From positions 15,009,001-15,073,000 of the forward strand of contig OX327683.1 of assembly GCA_946807835.1 (NCBI GenBank): 64,000 nucleotides of DNA. The letters run 5' to 3'. Shown piece after piece: positions 1 through 9,825 of the stretch. The notes below the pieces were generated by a model. The model saw only the letters and a list, made by a program, of their open reading frames with translations. It did not search any database and had not been told where the DNA came from. Origin of the DNA: Ailanthus altissimus (Eukaryota; Streptophyta; Magnoliopsida; Sapindales; Simaroubaceae). Each line of letters opens with the position of its first letter. Positions within the stretch are counted from its first letter, which is position 1. Position numbers and translations under genes: made by a program.

Positions 1-479
1 GGACCATGAATACTACTCAACTCGATAAGACATTCCATTGATGGCTTTATGAGATGTCCATTGGAGGTCCTTGTTAGTTTGTTTAATACCAAATTCTCAC
101 TGAATACCTGCATACCTATATGAGTTTTCACTAAGCCCACAGTCTACTAAGAATAACTATCTAGACAATCTAGTTATAGACACACATTGATCCAGAAGGC
201 ATAACATATCACCCGTGTTGGCAACCATAGATCAAGAACGATGTCTTCTGAATATACAAGAACGATGTCTTCTAAATAGACTGCATAATGATATTTCTTA
301 GTACCATTTGCAACTTCTTGCAAATATGTCATTACCAATATATTCTCAAGTCTTTGTCCCATTTTAGACAATGCTCTAACTCTTAGAATGTTAATTTATA
401 ATGTCTGAAAAGTAACAATTTTAGTATTATATAATAAAATATTAACGATTTATTGAAATGTTGATTGAATAAATATTAA
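1..479. repeat. LTR-like repeat sequence, unassigned
   Basis: No coding exon is recognised. Bases about 301-395 resemble the reverse complement of about 1290-1385, the inner arm and spacer of the palindrome further right: both read TTGCAACT-CTTGCAA, then GTCTTTGTCCC, then AGACAATNCTC-AACTCTT. This stretch is therefore probably a diverged copy of that LTR family. Bases 231-280 hold two direct copies of a 24-base unit containing AAGAACGATGTCTTCT. The rest could be LTR or flank of the plus-strand copia that follows. Confidence 0.4.
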
Positions 480-1093
480 AAATAAATATTCATACAAAAT
501 GAAATGTAGACACCATCTCCAATATTAAATGTCATAGAGAATGGCATTTTATAAAAGATTGTCCATAATGGAAAAAGAAATCAAAAGGAAAGCAAGATCT
601 ATATAATAATAATGGAGATGATATTGTTGCTTTAAATGATAGTTTTGAATATGCAGAAAGTTATGACTCTAGATATGAATCTATAGATCTCCTGATTAAC
701 ACAAACAACAAAATTAAAGATAAATAGGTCTTGGACTCAGGTTGTTCATTTTATATGTTTGCAAATATCAATATATTTACTTCTTTGAACTATATTAATA
801 ATGAAAAAGTTCTATTGGGTAATAATCTTACTTGTAAGATTGCTAGAATTAAGAGTATTAAGCTTTCAATAAATGATGGCATGATTAGAGAACTAGAACA
901 ATTGAGTTATATGTCTAAATTAAAAGAAAATCTCATTTCTTTAGGCATGTTTAGCAAGTTAAGATGTTCCTTTAAAGCAAAGAATGGATTCTAAAAGTTA
1001 CGAAGGACTCTATGGTTTGATGAAAGGAAAATTGAAGAATGGTATGTATATTTTACAAGATACATCAATAGTTGGTAAAGTAAATATTGTTGA
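480..1093 (+). pseudogene. Old Ty1/copia element, left part: gag zinc knuckle, protease, start of pre-integrase
   Basis: Broken plus-strand copia polyprotein. The second half of a CCHC zinc knuckle reads CHREWHFIKDCP near 530-565. The aspartic protease motif follows at 731-760 as VLDSGCS, directly after an in-frame TAG. The reading then drops to a region reading GLMKGKLKNGMYIL near 1018-1056, the usual start of the copia pre-integrase segment. It stops at 1093, where a minus-strand element begins, and resumes at 9826 with the matching next part (LWHLRIGHMS). Several stops and the lack of the gag N-terminus show that it is dead. It is the host element of the nested stack. Confidence 0.8.
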
Positions 1094-1698
1094 TGTTAGG
1101 GTTGTGCCTACGTGCCATCCTAGTTTTGTATGAATATTTGATATCTATATAGAGTATTTTTGTTATATCGCTAATTACCATTTAATTATATGGTTTATTA
1201 TTTGTTACACTATAGACTTTGTTATATCTGAAGGAGTTCGGATACGGTCTAAAGGAGTTTAGACTGCTGCTAAGAGTTAGCAAATATTCCAAGAGTTGGA
1301 GTATTGTCTGTAACGGGACAAAGACATCAGAATATGCTAATAATGATATAGTTGCAAGAGTTGCAATAAGTTGTTAGGATATGTCATTATACAAGCATTG
1401 TTCTCAAATATATAGTTTATGATCTATTTCTACTAATGCAGGTCTGTTAGTAGATCTTAGCTACTATAGCATCCCAATCAACAGACAATGCTCCAACTCT
1501 TGGAATATTTGCTAACTCTTAGCAGCAGTCTAAACTCCTTTAGACAGTATCTGAACTCTTTCAGACATAACAAAGTCTTGAGTGTAACAAGCAATAAACT
1601 ATATAATTAAAAGGTAATTAGCGATATAACAAAAATACTCTATATTGATATCAAATATTCATATAAAACTGGAATGACACGTAGGCACAACCCTAACA
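1094..1698. repeat. Palindromic terminal block (left end of minus-strand copia; 3' LTR position)
   Basis: Two arms of 218 bp (1094-1311 and 1481-1698) are inverted copies with a modest number of mismatches, around a 169-bp spacer. The outer ends are TGTTAGGG and CCCTAACA. On the minus strand the block starts immediately after a purine-rich tract, as a copia 3' LTR should. The flank GTTGA (1089-1093) nearly matches ATTGA at 9821-9825 on the far side of the whole element. It may be an LTR that became a foldback, or an LTR plus an inverted second copy. It is unlike the block at the other end (8842-9820), which is unexpected for LTRs of one element. Confidence 0.65.
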
Positions 1699-1714
1699 AT
1701 CTCTCACTTGCCCT
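1699..1714 (-). other. Polypurine tract of minus-strand copia
   Basis: On the minus strand the sequence GGGCAAGTGAGAGAT ends directly beside TGTTAGGG, the start of the terminal block. This matches the AAGTGGGAGATTG-type tract that precedes copia 3' LTRs and would prime plus-strand DNA synthesis. It lies downstream of the RNase H domain, as expected. Confidence 0.7.
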
Positions 1715-2522
1715 AGTGCCAATCACAGTGGTATCTAATACCCATAAACTTCACGTGTTTCTCAAACACCTTTAAAGTTAAGGCTTTGGTAAGTGGGTTC
1801 ACTATATTATTTATAGAATATATTCTACAAATAACTACATCTCCTCTGCCAAGATTTCTCTAATGATGTGATATTTCTGCTCCACATGATTAGACTTCTA
1901 GTGTGCTCTTGGCTCATTTGCTTGTGCTATGGCCCTATTGTTGTCGCAAGATAATGGGATAAGATCTGATGAGCTTGAAATTATTCCAAGCTCAGCGACA
2001 AACTTACGAATCCAAATAGCTTCCTTTGCAGCTTCAGAAGCTGCAATGTACTCTGCCTCTGTGGTAGAGTCAGCTGTGGACCCCTGCTTGGTACTCTTCC
2101 AGCTCACTACGCCACCATTGAGATTAAACGCATTTTTAGATGTAGACTTTCTATTATTTAGATCAGACTGAAAGTCAAAATTCGTGTATCCTCTCACTTG
2201 AATATCATTATCTCCATAAATGAGAAACTTATCCTTCGTACCCTTAAGGTATTTCAAGACATGTTTGATCGTCATCCAATGGCTGTAACTTGGATCAGAT
2301 TAATATCGGCTTGTAACACTTACAGTCATATTGATATCAGGTCTCGTGCACATCATAGCATACATCAGACTACCAACAGCTGATACATATGGTATGTTAG
2401 ACATTCTAACTCTTTCATCTTCCGTCTGAGGAGACATTCTCCTAAAAAGATTAACATCATGTCTAAAAGATACATTTACTATTTTGCAATTAGTAAAACT
2501 ATACCTTTCTAAGACGCTATCG
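1715..2522 (-). pseudogene. Minus-strand copia pol: RT C-terminus and RNase H
   Basis: This is the C-terminal end of the copia polyprotein, covering the RT-RNase H connection and the RNase H domain that removes the RNA template. From high to low coordinates it reads SYIDSVLERYSF, then AVGSLMYAMMCTRPDI, then HWMTIKHVLKYLKGTKD. RNase H follows with TEAEYIAASEAAKEAIW (about 2035-2090) and CDNNRAIAQANEPRAH. After a stop the frame continues to DPLTKALTLKVFEKHVKFMG near 1760-1815. The domain is nearly complete but carries stops. It is separated from the rest of RT by the 1.4-kb LTR inserted at 2528-3946. Confidence 0.85.
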
Positions 2523-3951
2523 ATGTATGATGCGATATTTCTATATCATAAAATTAAGTGCAAGTATACACTATCGTATGCAAGTAATAAAGAGACTAAA
2601 TAAGTCGGATGTCAAACCCACAGGGATAATTTCTTCTTTTTAACCAATTACTAAAATTATATCTTCCTAATAATTATTCAGAAAAATAAAAATCTAAGAC
2701 TGAATGTAAGAAATATAAAACAAAAACACAATGTAAAGAAAATTAGGTGATAGCAATGTAGAGAAAACCTAGGATTAATATTATCCCTCAATATATTTCT
2801 AATGATTAATCCTCTAATATTTAACTCACTTAGTCTTTATTATTGATCAAGACACTAATGTATTCACAAGCCTCTTCCAAGGTCATGCAAGTATATCTTA
2901 GTTTATCAAATACCTATATTCCTATGGTACTTATAATAAATTAAGATTCATTAAAATTAGGTCTTATTGATCATACATGCCAATTAGGTATATTCCTATC
3001 CTAAATTGAAACTTGCATATGCAACATTGAATGTTACTCTACAATCATGCATCAAATTACCTAGGTCTAAATATATTGATTCATCTTCCGAGTTTATCAA
3101 AATATTACCAATTCATTCACCATATATTGGCCAAATATATTGAAGCATTAAACACAAGTAATTTAAATAATAAATGACTAAGTTTATTAAATACTAAAAG
3201 ATATAGCAATTTAAGTGCACATATTAAGTTCAAATATTAACCCTAGAAAATAAGTTTAACTTATGGCTACAAGAGAACAGCAGTAAAAATAAAAATAAAA
3301 CATGATAGAATCAATTGCAAACCGATGTAGACGTCGAATTGCTCTTGATTGCGCTGCCTAAGAACTCTTGATGCCGAAGAACGTCTTGTATCTCTCTCTA
3401 AAGTTGATTCAATTAAGCTCCTATTGCTTTCTAAGACTCGTGCTCTGTATTCTTGGTGCTCTTGGGTCGTCTTGGATTGATTCTTGAAGGCTGGGAACAA
3501 GTGGCTTTTTATAGGGCAATATATGAGCTTGAAAATCTCAATTCTCGTCAGACTAGGACTCGTACTACCGCTGGGGTGATATGCTTCTGTTGCTGGGGCG
3601 CTGCGTGAAAAAGCCTTTACCGCTGGAGCGGTGGGTTTATAGCGCTGAGGTGATGTCTTGTCGCTGGTGTGGTGACTGTTTGGCGCTGGGGTGCTAGACG
3701 CGACTTAAGCAGATCGTTTTTCTTATTTCGATCACTATTCCAGAGCTGGGGCGATAATCCTTGTGGCGCTGGGGCGCTGGACTCATATTTTGAAAACTTT
3801 ACATTTTAGTCCCTGTTTTCGCTCCTTTTGCATTCTTTTTTTAAATTTCGTTCAAGTCCTTATAAATAACAATAATGCACATAAATAGCCATCTATTCTC
3901 ATAAAATCATAAAATCATAAAATATATGACAAATTTGCCCTTATCAATGTA
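2523..3951. mobile_element. Solo LTR (1419 bp) with perfect TSD ATGTA, inserted in copia RT
   Basis: The element proper is 2528-3946. It begins TGATGCGATA and ends GCCCTTATCA, giving the LTR terminal pair TG...CA. The 5-bp repeat ATGTA lies on both sides (2523-2527 and 3947-3951). Removing the insert and one ATGTA rejoins the copia reading SQSSYID at the right with SYIDSVLER at the left. No internal retroelement genes are present, so it is a solo LTR or a small non-autonomous element. A GC-rich stretch with a repeated motif lies at 3569-3780. The 77-codon minus ORF at 3267-3500 has no recognised domain. Confidence 0.85.
3569..3780. repeat. Degenerate CGCTGGGGCG repeat cluster inside the solo LTR
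   Basis: About eight occurrences of a (C)GCTGGGGYG-like decamer are spaced irregularly (for example at 3569, 3590, 3619, 3640, 3660, 3681, 3739 and 3766). They form a GC-rich island in otherwise AT-rich DNA. Variants include GCTGGAGCGG and GCTGAGGTG. Function unknown. Confidence 0.7.
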
Positions 3952-4196
3952 CGATGACTGAGAGAGTCTAATTAGCTTACTAACTCTATCTCTATAGAGT
4001 TTTATACCCAGTATATAGGAAGCCTCTCCTAAGTCTTTCATGGAGAAATTCTTACTCAGATAGCTTTTCGTAGATTGTAACATACCAATATCATTCCTAA
4101 TGATCAGTATGTCATCCACATAGAGAACTAGGAAGACGATCATGCTCCCACTGACCCTTTTATACACACAAGCTTCTTCTTCATTTTTTATGAAAC
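3952..4196 (-). pseudogene. Minus-strand copia pol: RT palm segment with YVDD
   Basis: Reading from 4196 downward, the sequence gives FIKNEEEACVYKRVSGS, then FLVLYVDDILII, then SMKDLGEASYILGIKLYRDR and LSQSSYID. YVDD (about 4112-4123) is the catalytic motif of copia reverse transcriptase. The segment is open for 86 codons and bounded by the two solo LTR insertions, so it is one slice of a single interrupted RT domain. Confidence 0.9.
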
Positions 4197-4205
4197 TAGA
4201 CTGAT

Positions 4206-4421
4206 GTGCATCATGAAGGTTCTAACTCAACTCAAGAAGGCGAGATGAGTGTAAAGGAGATTTCAGATGGTCCAATAACAAGGGCTAAGGCTAAACAGCT
4301 TCAAAGGGCCATAAGTAGTCAAATTGGAGCTATTGAAGCTTCTATAGGATTAGAAGCTTGCGATCTGAATGGAAACGAGCTAAATGTATTTATTTGTCTT
4401 CAATTTGAGATTGGGAGGTGA
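4206..4421 (+). pseudogene. Ty3/gypsy polyprotein C-terminal tail carried within the solo LTR
   Basis: This 71-codon frame opens almost at the LTR start. It contains SDGPITRAKAKQLQRA, the basic tail that ends many plant Ty3/gypsy polyproteins (consensus GP-[IM]-TR-A-[RK]-AK). It indicates that in the parent element the pol frame ran into the 3' LTR. In a solo LTR it is only a relic. No protease, RT or integrase is present. Confidence 0.7.
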
Positions 4422-4638
4422 TTTAGAGACGTTTGGTGACGTTGGGCTTTAAGAAGCAGCTAAGGGCTTTCTTTTCATGCTATCGGGCTTTATTTACTTC
4501 TTATGTTACTACTTTTATGTATTTGGGCTATTTTGAACTTGTTTAGTTTTGTTTTAAATTGTTAAGTCATATTGGGCTTATTTTGGGCCTTTTTAAGTTT
4601 ATTAGGTAACATTAGGGTTTCACCTCATTTTGTAAGCC

Positions 4639-4648
4639 TATATAAGGC
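4639..4648 (+). promoter_or_regulatory. Probable LTR TATA box
   Basis: CTATATAAGG lies about 440 bases into the 707-bp solo LTR. It precedes a leader rich in TTTTTCTCTC and CTCAAG. The position suits the U3/R boundary of a plant LTR. No transcription evidence is available. Confidence 0.5.
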
Positions 4649-4913
4649 ATGTAAAAGTCTTGTAGAGGCAGCTGCCTCATTTTGGAATTGGATGCACGAA
4701 AATAGACTTTTTCTCTCTCAAAATTGTCTTCTCAAGTTTTTCAACTCTTGAAGATAGTTGCTGACTTATCACTCTTTGATCACCAAGAGTGTGGCGTCAA
4801 AACCCTAAATTGATCCTTGTGGCGTCCATACGACTTATCAAGGTATCTATTTAGTTCTATCCTCTATCAACTTCACAATTTAATTTTGTTATAAATCAAG
4901 GCACATCATAGAC

Positions 4914-5480
4914 TTTCTGATTACCTCATCAAAACAATTATTCCAACTTCGGGAGGCTTACTTAAGTCCATAAATGGACTTCTTCAGCCTACAAACGAGA
5001 CTAGAAGTTTGGCTGGATGTAAAATCTTCACGCTGTTCCATTAATATTTCCTCCTTGAGGTATCTATTCAGGAACACCGTTTTTACATCCATCTGCCAAA
5101 TCTCAAAGTCATAGTATGCAGCAAGTGCCAACAAAATCCTGATTGACTTAAGCATCGCAACTGGTGCAAATGTCTTCTCATAATCGATCCCAAACCGTTG
5201 AGAATAACCTTTTGCCACCAATCTGGCCTTAAAGGTCTCTACCTTTCCATTAGGCCCTCGCTTCCGTTTGTAAATTCATTTACAACCGATAAGAACAATT
5301 CCTTCAAGAAGTGGAATCAAGTCCCAGACTTGATTCTGATGCATAGAGTTAATTTTGGATTCTATGGCTTCTTGCTATTTACCCGAGTCGATGTCTAACA
5401 TTGCCTCCCTATAAGTCAAAGGATCGTCTCATTCTATCAAGAAAACCCCGAGTACACCTTCAGGTATCTGACCATACCTA
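4914..5480 (-). pseudogene. Minus-strand copia pol: RT N-terminal half
   Basis: The open part (4958-5221) reads MVAKGYSQRFGIDYEKTFAP, then SIRILLALAAYYDFEIWQMD and VCRLKKSIYGLK, the finger and palm blocks of copia RT. Upstream, with several stops, the frame continues as KWIYKR-like and DLIPL-like blocks (5230-5480). A stop follows IYGLK, and the next residues ASRSW-FDEVI lead into the solo LTR at 4908. The RT is therefore complete in outline but interrupted by two insertions and point stops. Confidence 0.85.
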
Positions 5481-6480
5481 AGAGGTATCCTGGACATCCT
5501 TTCAGACCTACGTGGAGGGTGTGTTAAAGGTACACTTCTCTTTTGACCTTGAGGATTCATCTGTAGCTTATCAGGTTTGAGATTGACTTCATCAAGTACA
5601 ATCTTTCAACAATTCTCACGATCCTCAAGAAACTGTTTCTCAAGAAAAGTGGCATTCCAAGCAACGAACACATTTTATTTCTCTGGATCATAGAATTGGT
5701 TCCCATAGAATTCTTTGGATACCCAATGAACCTGTACTTATACCCCCTGGGTGCAAGTTTATCCTGTTGCGTAACTCTTACGTAAGCAGGATAACCCAAA
5801 ATCTTAAGATACTTAAGACTCGACTTCCTATCCTTCATCATCTCATATGAAGTGGTAGGAACAACTTTAGATGGAACTTTATTCAAGATATGAGCAGTAG
5901 TGTCGAGAGCATGACCCCACAGGTATTCTGGAAGATCGGTAAAGCTCATCATCGACCGAACTATATCCAATAAAGTCTGATTCCTCCTCTCTGAAACACC
6001 ATTGTGTTACGAAGTACCTGGAGGACTATATTGAGGGAGAATCCCATTCTCCATTAAATAGTTTGAAAAATCACTGCCCATGTACTCACCGCCTCGATCT
6101 GATCGAAGACACTTAATGTATATGCCGGTTTGTTTCTCTACTTCAAGTCAGAAATCTTTAAACTTTTCAAAGGTTTCTGACTTGTGTTTCAACAGAAACA
6201 TATAACTATATCATGACTAATCATCGATAAAGGTTACAAAGTATCAAAACCCACCCATTTCAGTGTGATTCATTGGACCACATACATCACTATGTATCAG
6301 TTCCAATACACCAGCGGCACGGTGTCCAACACCGGTAAATGGAGATTTGGTCATCTTCCTTTGAATACAAGATTCACAAACTGGATAAGGCTCCATGATC
6401 AAATTAGGTATCTGACCATCCTTTACAAGACAGGATAGGCATCTCACACCTATATGGCCTAATCTCATATGCCACATTTC
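5481..6480 (-). pseudogene. Minus-strand copia pol: pre-integrase and integrase
   Basis: From the right, the GAG-pre-integrase H-H-C-C zinc region reads MWHMRLGHIGVRCLSCLVKD and then CESCIQRKMTKSPF (6244-6477). The integrase core follows, with DRGGEYMGSDF near 6070-6105 and ERRNQTLLDIVRSMM around 5950-5990. The C-terminal part has EYLWGHALDTTAHILNKVPS and YKYRFIGYP (5557-5970). In-frame stops at several points (one in FIDD*SRYSYM) break it. The order gag-protease-integrase-RT-RNase H is the Ty1/copia order. Confidence 0.88.
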
Positions 6481-6629
6481 GGTTTCATTTAAAGTTTATG
6501 ATCTTGCACGTTTGTTATTAGAACTAGCTTAAACATTTATGATATTTCTCACTGTATCCAATACATAATATCCATTCACTAACTGACACTCAGCTAACAA
6601 AACATCATGCATATCATATAAATACAAAG

Positions 6630-7000
6630 AATGATTCTATATATTTACATGATAACCTTCACTGTCAAGCACAGGAATGGATAAAATTTGTATGATAATA
6701 TTGGGTACATAATAACAATTATACAAAATAATTGTTCTATTATAAGGGAGAAGCAAATTAAAATGTCCAATAGCTTGGACCTGCAGGAACTCTTCATTTC
6801 CCGCCCTGAGCATCACTTCTCTTGGCTTCAGCATCCTAACTTCCCTCAATCCCTGCAATACATTGCAGATGTAAGAAGAACATGTGATATCTAATACCCA
6901 GCCAGTACAAGCATCAAATACTAAAGAAATGTCAATAATAGTCAAGCACATACCTGAGGGAGTCTTTTTCAGAGTGGCAAGGTACCTCGGGCAGTTACGC
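6630..7000 (-). pseudogene. Minus-strand copia pol: aspartic protease
   Basis: The open frame at 6637-6951 reads GWVLDITCSSYICNVLQGL and ends with YNCYYVPNIIIQILSIPVLD. Copia proteases have a VLDTGCSSHIC-like block here. The catalytic DTG is changed to DIT, so the relic would be inactive even where open. It follows the zinc knuckle (7003-7030) by the normal short distance. Confidence 0.8.
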
Positions 7001-7791
7001 TTCTAGTGTCCGTCTTCGCCGCAAAAGAAACACTTTCTTTTTGCTTTCTTCTCACGAGGCTTAGATATCTGTTGCCTCTGAGGAGCCATGCGGGGTGGTT
7101 TCTTCATTATCTTATTCTTTCCTTTGGACTTCCCAAAAGCCCTTGGGGTAGAAGATGAGGCACCCTGAACCAAGAGGGCCGAGCCCCCTTTGCGCATATC
7201 CTCATCTGCTGTCTTTAACAAATTATGAAGCTCAACATATGTTGGGGTCAAAGCTTGCATATTAAAATTCATAACAAACTGAGCAAATGACCCTGGCAGC
7301 GATTAGAGAATCAAACTATTCCCCAAGTTATTATTCAGAGAAATTTCCATAGTCTCTAATTTCTCAATGTACCTAATCATCTTGAGTACATAGGGACTAA
7401 CAGGACTGCCCTCACTGAGTTTAGCCTGAAAGAGCACCTTGGCGACCTTATACATCTCGACCTGAGGCCGATCTCCAAAGAGCTCCTTTAAGTGCAGCAT
7501 TATACTACTAGCATTGTCCATACAGACATACTCCCACTGCAACTCTGTAGGCATCAAGGCGAGGATGTACGATTTAACTCTTAAATTATCATCCAACCAT
7601 TTCTTATATGTCTCATTTTCTTCAGGGGAGGCATCATCAGAAACACCTTGAGGCATCCTCTGATCTATAACATATCCTAACCTCTTAGAATCCAGAACAA
7701 TTCTGAGATTTATGAGTCAATCTGAGTAATTCTCGGCGCCTTTAAGCTGGTGTGCATCCAGTATGCGCACCAAAGAATTTGTAGAGGCCAT
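7001..7791 (-). pseudogene. Minus-strand copia gag with CCHC zinc knuckle
   Basis: The ATG at 7791 opens MASTNSLVRILDAHQLKGAE, a common copia gag start, and a TGA replaces the usual Trp of the YSDWL block. The frame then continues MPQGVSDDASPEENETYKKW through YVCMDNASSIMLHLKELFG (7303-7656). After a TAA comes LPGSFAQFVMNFNMQALTP, then a basic linker and the knuckle CFFCGEDGH (7003-7272). A stop lies just before KRNCPRYL. Three point stops make it non-functional. The protein would form the virus-like particle coat. Confidence 0.88.
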
Positions 7792-8821
7792 CAAATCAAA
7801 ACTAGCATAAATAAAACAAATATGAGATGTCGGGGGAATTTGTTAAATTGCTAATATAACGTTTTAAATCATGAGTATAATAATTATACATTTTTCAATT
7901 TAAAACACCCTCCTACTGCTTTACATAATTTCGATAATCTCTCAAACGAGAATATGATAGTTTAAACTCATTTAAATTATACAACGGGAAGTAGGTCTCA
8001 TTGGAATTTACTCCAGCCTCACGCTATAGCAATATTGGCCTTTGTAAACCCAACAGGTAGACAACATTTTCCAATTACATCTTATGCAACCTTACTTCTT
8101 GATCCTGAATACACTTTATCCTCACGCTGTAGTAATATTGGATAAGTGTATTCCAGATTAACTTGTCAATTATCAAATATATGTTACTGATACTACCCTC
8201 ACACTGTAGTAATATTGGGTAATACGTTTGCATATATTTGCTTCATCTCATATTTAACCAGTATAGTCTAAACCCAACTGACCAAGTCCCTCACGCTGTA
8301 GCAATATTGAAAAAATGCCGACGTGGCTCGTCTAACACCGTATTGACAAGACGGATTAAAATATAATATTATCTCAAAATATTATATAATTTAATCTGAT
8401 TAAGAGAGATTTTTGTAGGTTAATAGATCCCCGTTTCATGAGGAGGTAATTCTCAATTAAAAAATATTTCTATATCAACACAATTAACCCCTACCAGTAG
8501 GGTTCCTATTGTGACTCTTAATACAGAAAATTGATCTCGGTTTATAATGCAGACTGATAACTCTTATCACTACATCTCATAAACCCTACACATGCAAATT
8601 TAATTTTGTAGTATTGTTCAAAAATACTGTAGCACGAACAGTACAATTACTGCTCATTGGCTACTGTTCAAGTGAACAGTTCCAGTACCGCAGCGACGAT
8701 TACCAGTGCTGTAGCGCCCAGTGTACCCCTTTGGCATATCCGTTTCAATACTTGAAAATGCACCATTTTACATTGGGTCTTTTCATTCCATCCACTCAAA
8801 CAACACACAAATAACATAGAA
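7792..8821 (-). other. Untranslated leader of minus-strand copia
   Basis: About 1 kb lies between the primer-binding site and the gag ATG, long for a copia leader. Frames are closed. It holds four copies of a 20-base motif (reported separately). Bases 8614-8735 repeat fragments such as TACTGTNGCACGAACAG, TACTGTTCAAGTGAACAG and CAGTGCTGTAGCGCC, again hairpin-rich. Confidence 0.6.
8017..8310 (-). repeat. Four dispersed motif repeats in the copia leader, mostly with hairpin-like flanks
   Basis: CTCACGCTGTAGTAATATTG or a close variant occurs at about 8018, 8121, 8198 and 8290, at intervals of roughly 103, 77 and 92 bases. The flanks of each copy differ between copies but partly complement each other around the motif: GCC...GGC at the first, ACACTTTATCC...GGATAAGTGT at the second, and ACTACCC...GGGTAAT at the third. 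The fourth shows no clear stem. Transcribed on the minus strand, at least three would form stems displaying the same apical sequence. Confidence 0.7.
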
Positions 8822-8836
8822 CCAACTCTAATACCA
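8822..8836 (-). other. Primer-binding site (initiator tRNA-Met type)
   Basis: On the minus strand TGGTATTAGAGTTGG lies 5 bases after the end of the right terminal block (…CCCTTACA). Plant copia elements use TGGTATCAGAGC, complementary to the 3' end of tRNA-iMet. The first ten positions agree except for one C-to-T change. This fixes the minus-strand orientation and marks 8842 as the LTR-leader border. Confidence 0.75.
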
Positions 8837-8841
8837 CAATT

Positions 8842-9820
8842 TGTAAGGGATCTGTTGTATTCAGGTGTATGCATATGGTGGTGTGTTAATTGAAAATTAT
8901 GCATCTAATATATATTTTAACGCAGCGAAATTTAAAAATTATAAAATTAACACACTAATCATATATTAATTAAATTAATATATAAATGATAAAATTGAGA
9001 AATTATCAATACGTGTAACGTTTTACACATTTTACACGTTTTGTCTCGGAGTTCGCCTGAAGGTATTCTCGTTATCAGTTCTAGTTATCAACTTTAGTGG
9101 GCTTGATAATCTAAAACAGTAGCTCCTTTATCTAACATAGGATTAACACTTACTCCAAATGGTCAGTTTTTAAGCTTGCTCTTATCTCTCTCATGGTGCA
9201 AAATGAAAAGGAATAAAAGCAACAATTGCTTCTTCTTTTGTTGAGCAAGAAACAAAAATGGTGAAGAAATGAAATAGAAGCAACACTTGCCTCTATTTTC
9301 CCTAAAGCAAAACGAAAATGCTAAAGGAAAATATGCCCTTTTTTTTTTCTTTTCTTTTCTTTTGCTCTCGGGAAAACAAAGGCAAGTGTTTCTTCTATTT
9401 CATTTCTTCACTGTTTCCATTTCTTGCTCAACAAAAGGAGAAGTAATTATTGCTTCTATTTCTTCTCATTTTTCACCGTGAGAGAGATAAGAGCAAGCTT
9501 AAAAACCGGTCATTTGGATTAAGTGCTAATCCTACGTTGGATAAAGGAGCTGCTGTTCTAAATTATCAAGCCCACCAAAGTTGATAACTAGAACTAATAC
9601 ATAGAATATCTCCAGGCGGACTCTAGGACAAAACGTGTAAAACGTTACACGTATTGGTAATTTCTCAATTTTATCATTTATATATTAATTTGATTAATAT
9701 ATAATTAGTGTGTTAATTTTATGTTTTTTAAATTCCGCTGCGTTAAAATATGTATTAGATGCGTATTTTTCAATTAACACACTACCATATGCATACACCT
9801 GAACACAGTAAATCCCTACA
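8842..9820. repeat. Palindromic terminal block (right end of minus-strand copia; 5' LTR position)
   Basis: This inverted repeat of 979 bp has arms of roughly 460 bp that meet at a small loop near 9305-9365. The outer ends are TGTAAGGGAT and ATCCCTACA. Matching landmarks on the two arms include GTGTATGCATATGG, ACGCAGCG/CGCTGCG, CGTGTAACGTTTTACAC, GGATAAAGGAGC and TTGAGCAAGAAAC. It adjoins the primer-binding site, so it stands where the 5' LTR should be, and ATTGA follows it (9821-9825). Its sequence does not resemble the palindrome at 1094-1698. The loop is pyrimidine-rich (TTTTCTTTTCTTTT). Confidence 0.7.
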
Positions 9821-9825
9821 ATTGA

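Larger units (their letters stand above)
4197..4913 (+). mobile_element. Solo LTR (707 bp), gypsy-type, with perfect TSD TAGAC
   Basis: The element proper is 4202-4908, starting TGATGTGC and ending GCACATCA. Direct repeats TAGAC lie at 4197-4201 and 4909-4913. Deleting it restores the copia RT reading from IYGLK...FDEVI into FIKNEEEACVYK. A TATA-like box (CTATATAAGG, 4639-4648) and a downstream stretch fit an LTR promoter on the plus strand. The first 220 bases carry an open frame ending in a GPITRAKAKQLQ tail, typical of plant Ty3/gypsy polyprotein C-termini. Confidence 0.88.

Noticed and set aside
4206..4421. Independent host gene for the 71-codon frame
   Set aside because: It lies wholly inside an LTR with target duplication and ends in a gypsy polyprotein tail.
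8017..8310. AATATTAC within the leader repeats (minus strand), like the geminivirus origin nonanucleotide
   Set aside because: The full TAATATTAC is not present, the sequence is not at the tip of a GC-rich origin stem, and there is no replication-protein gene; the copia leader context explains it better.
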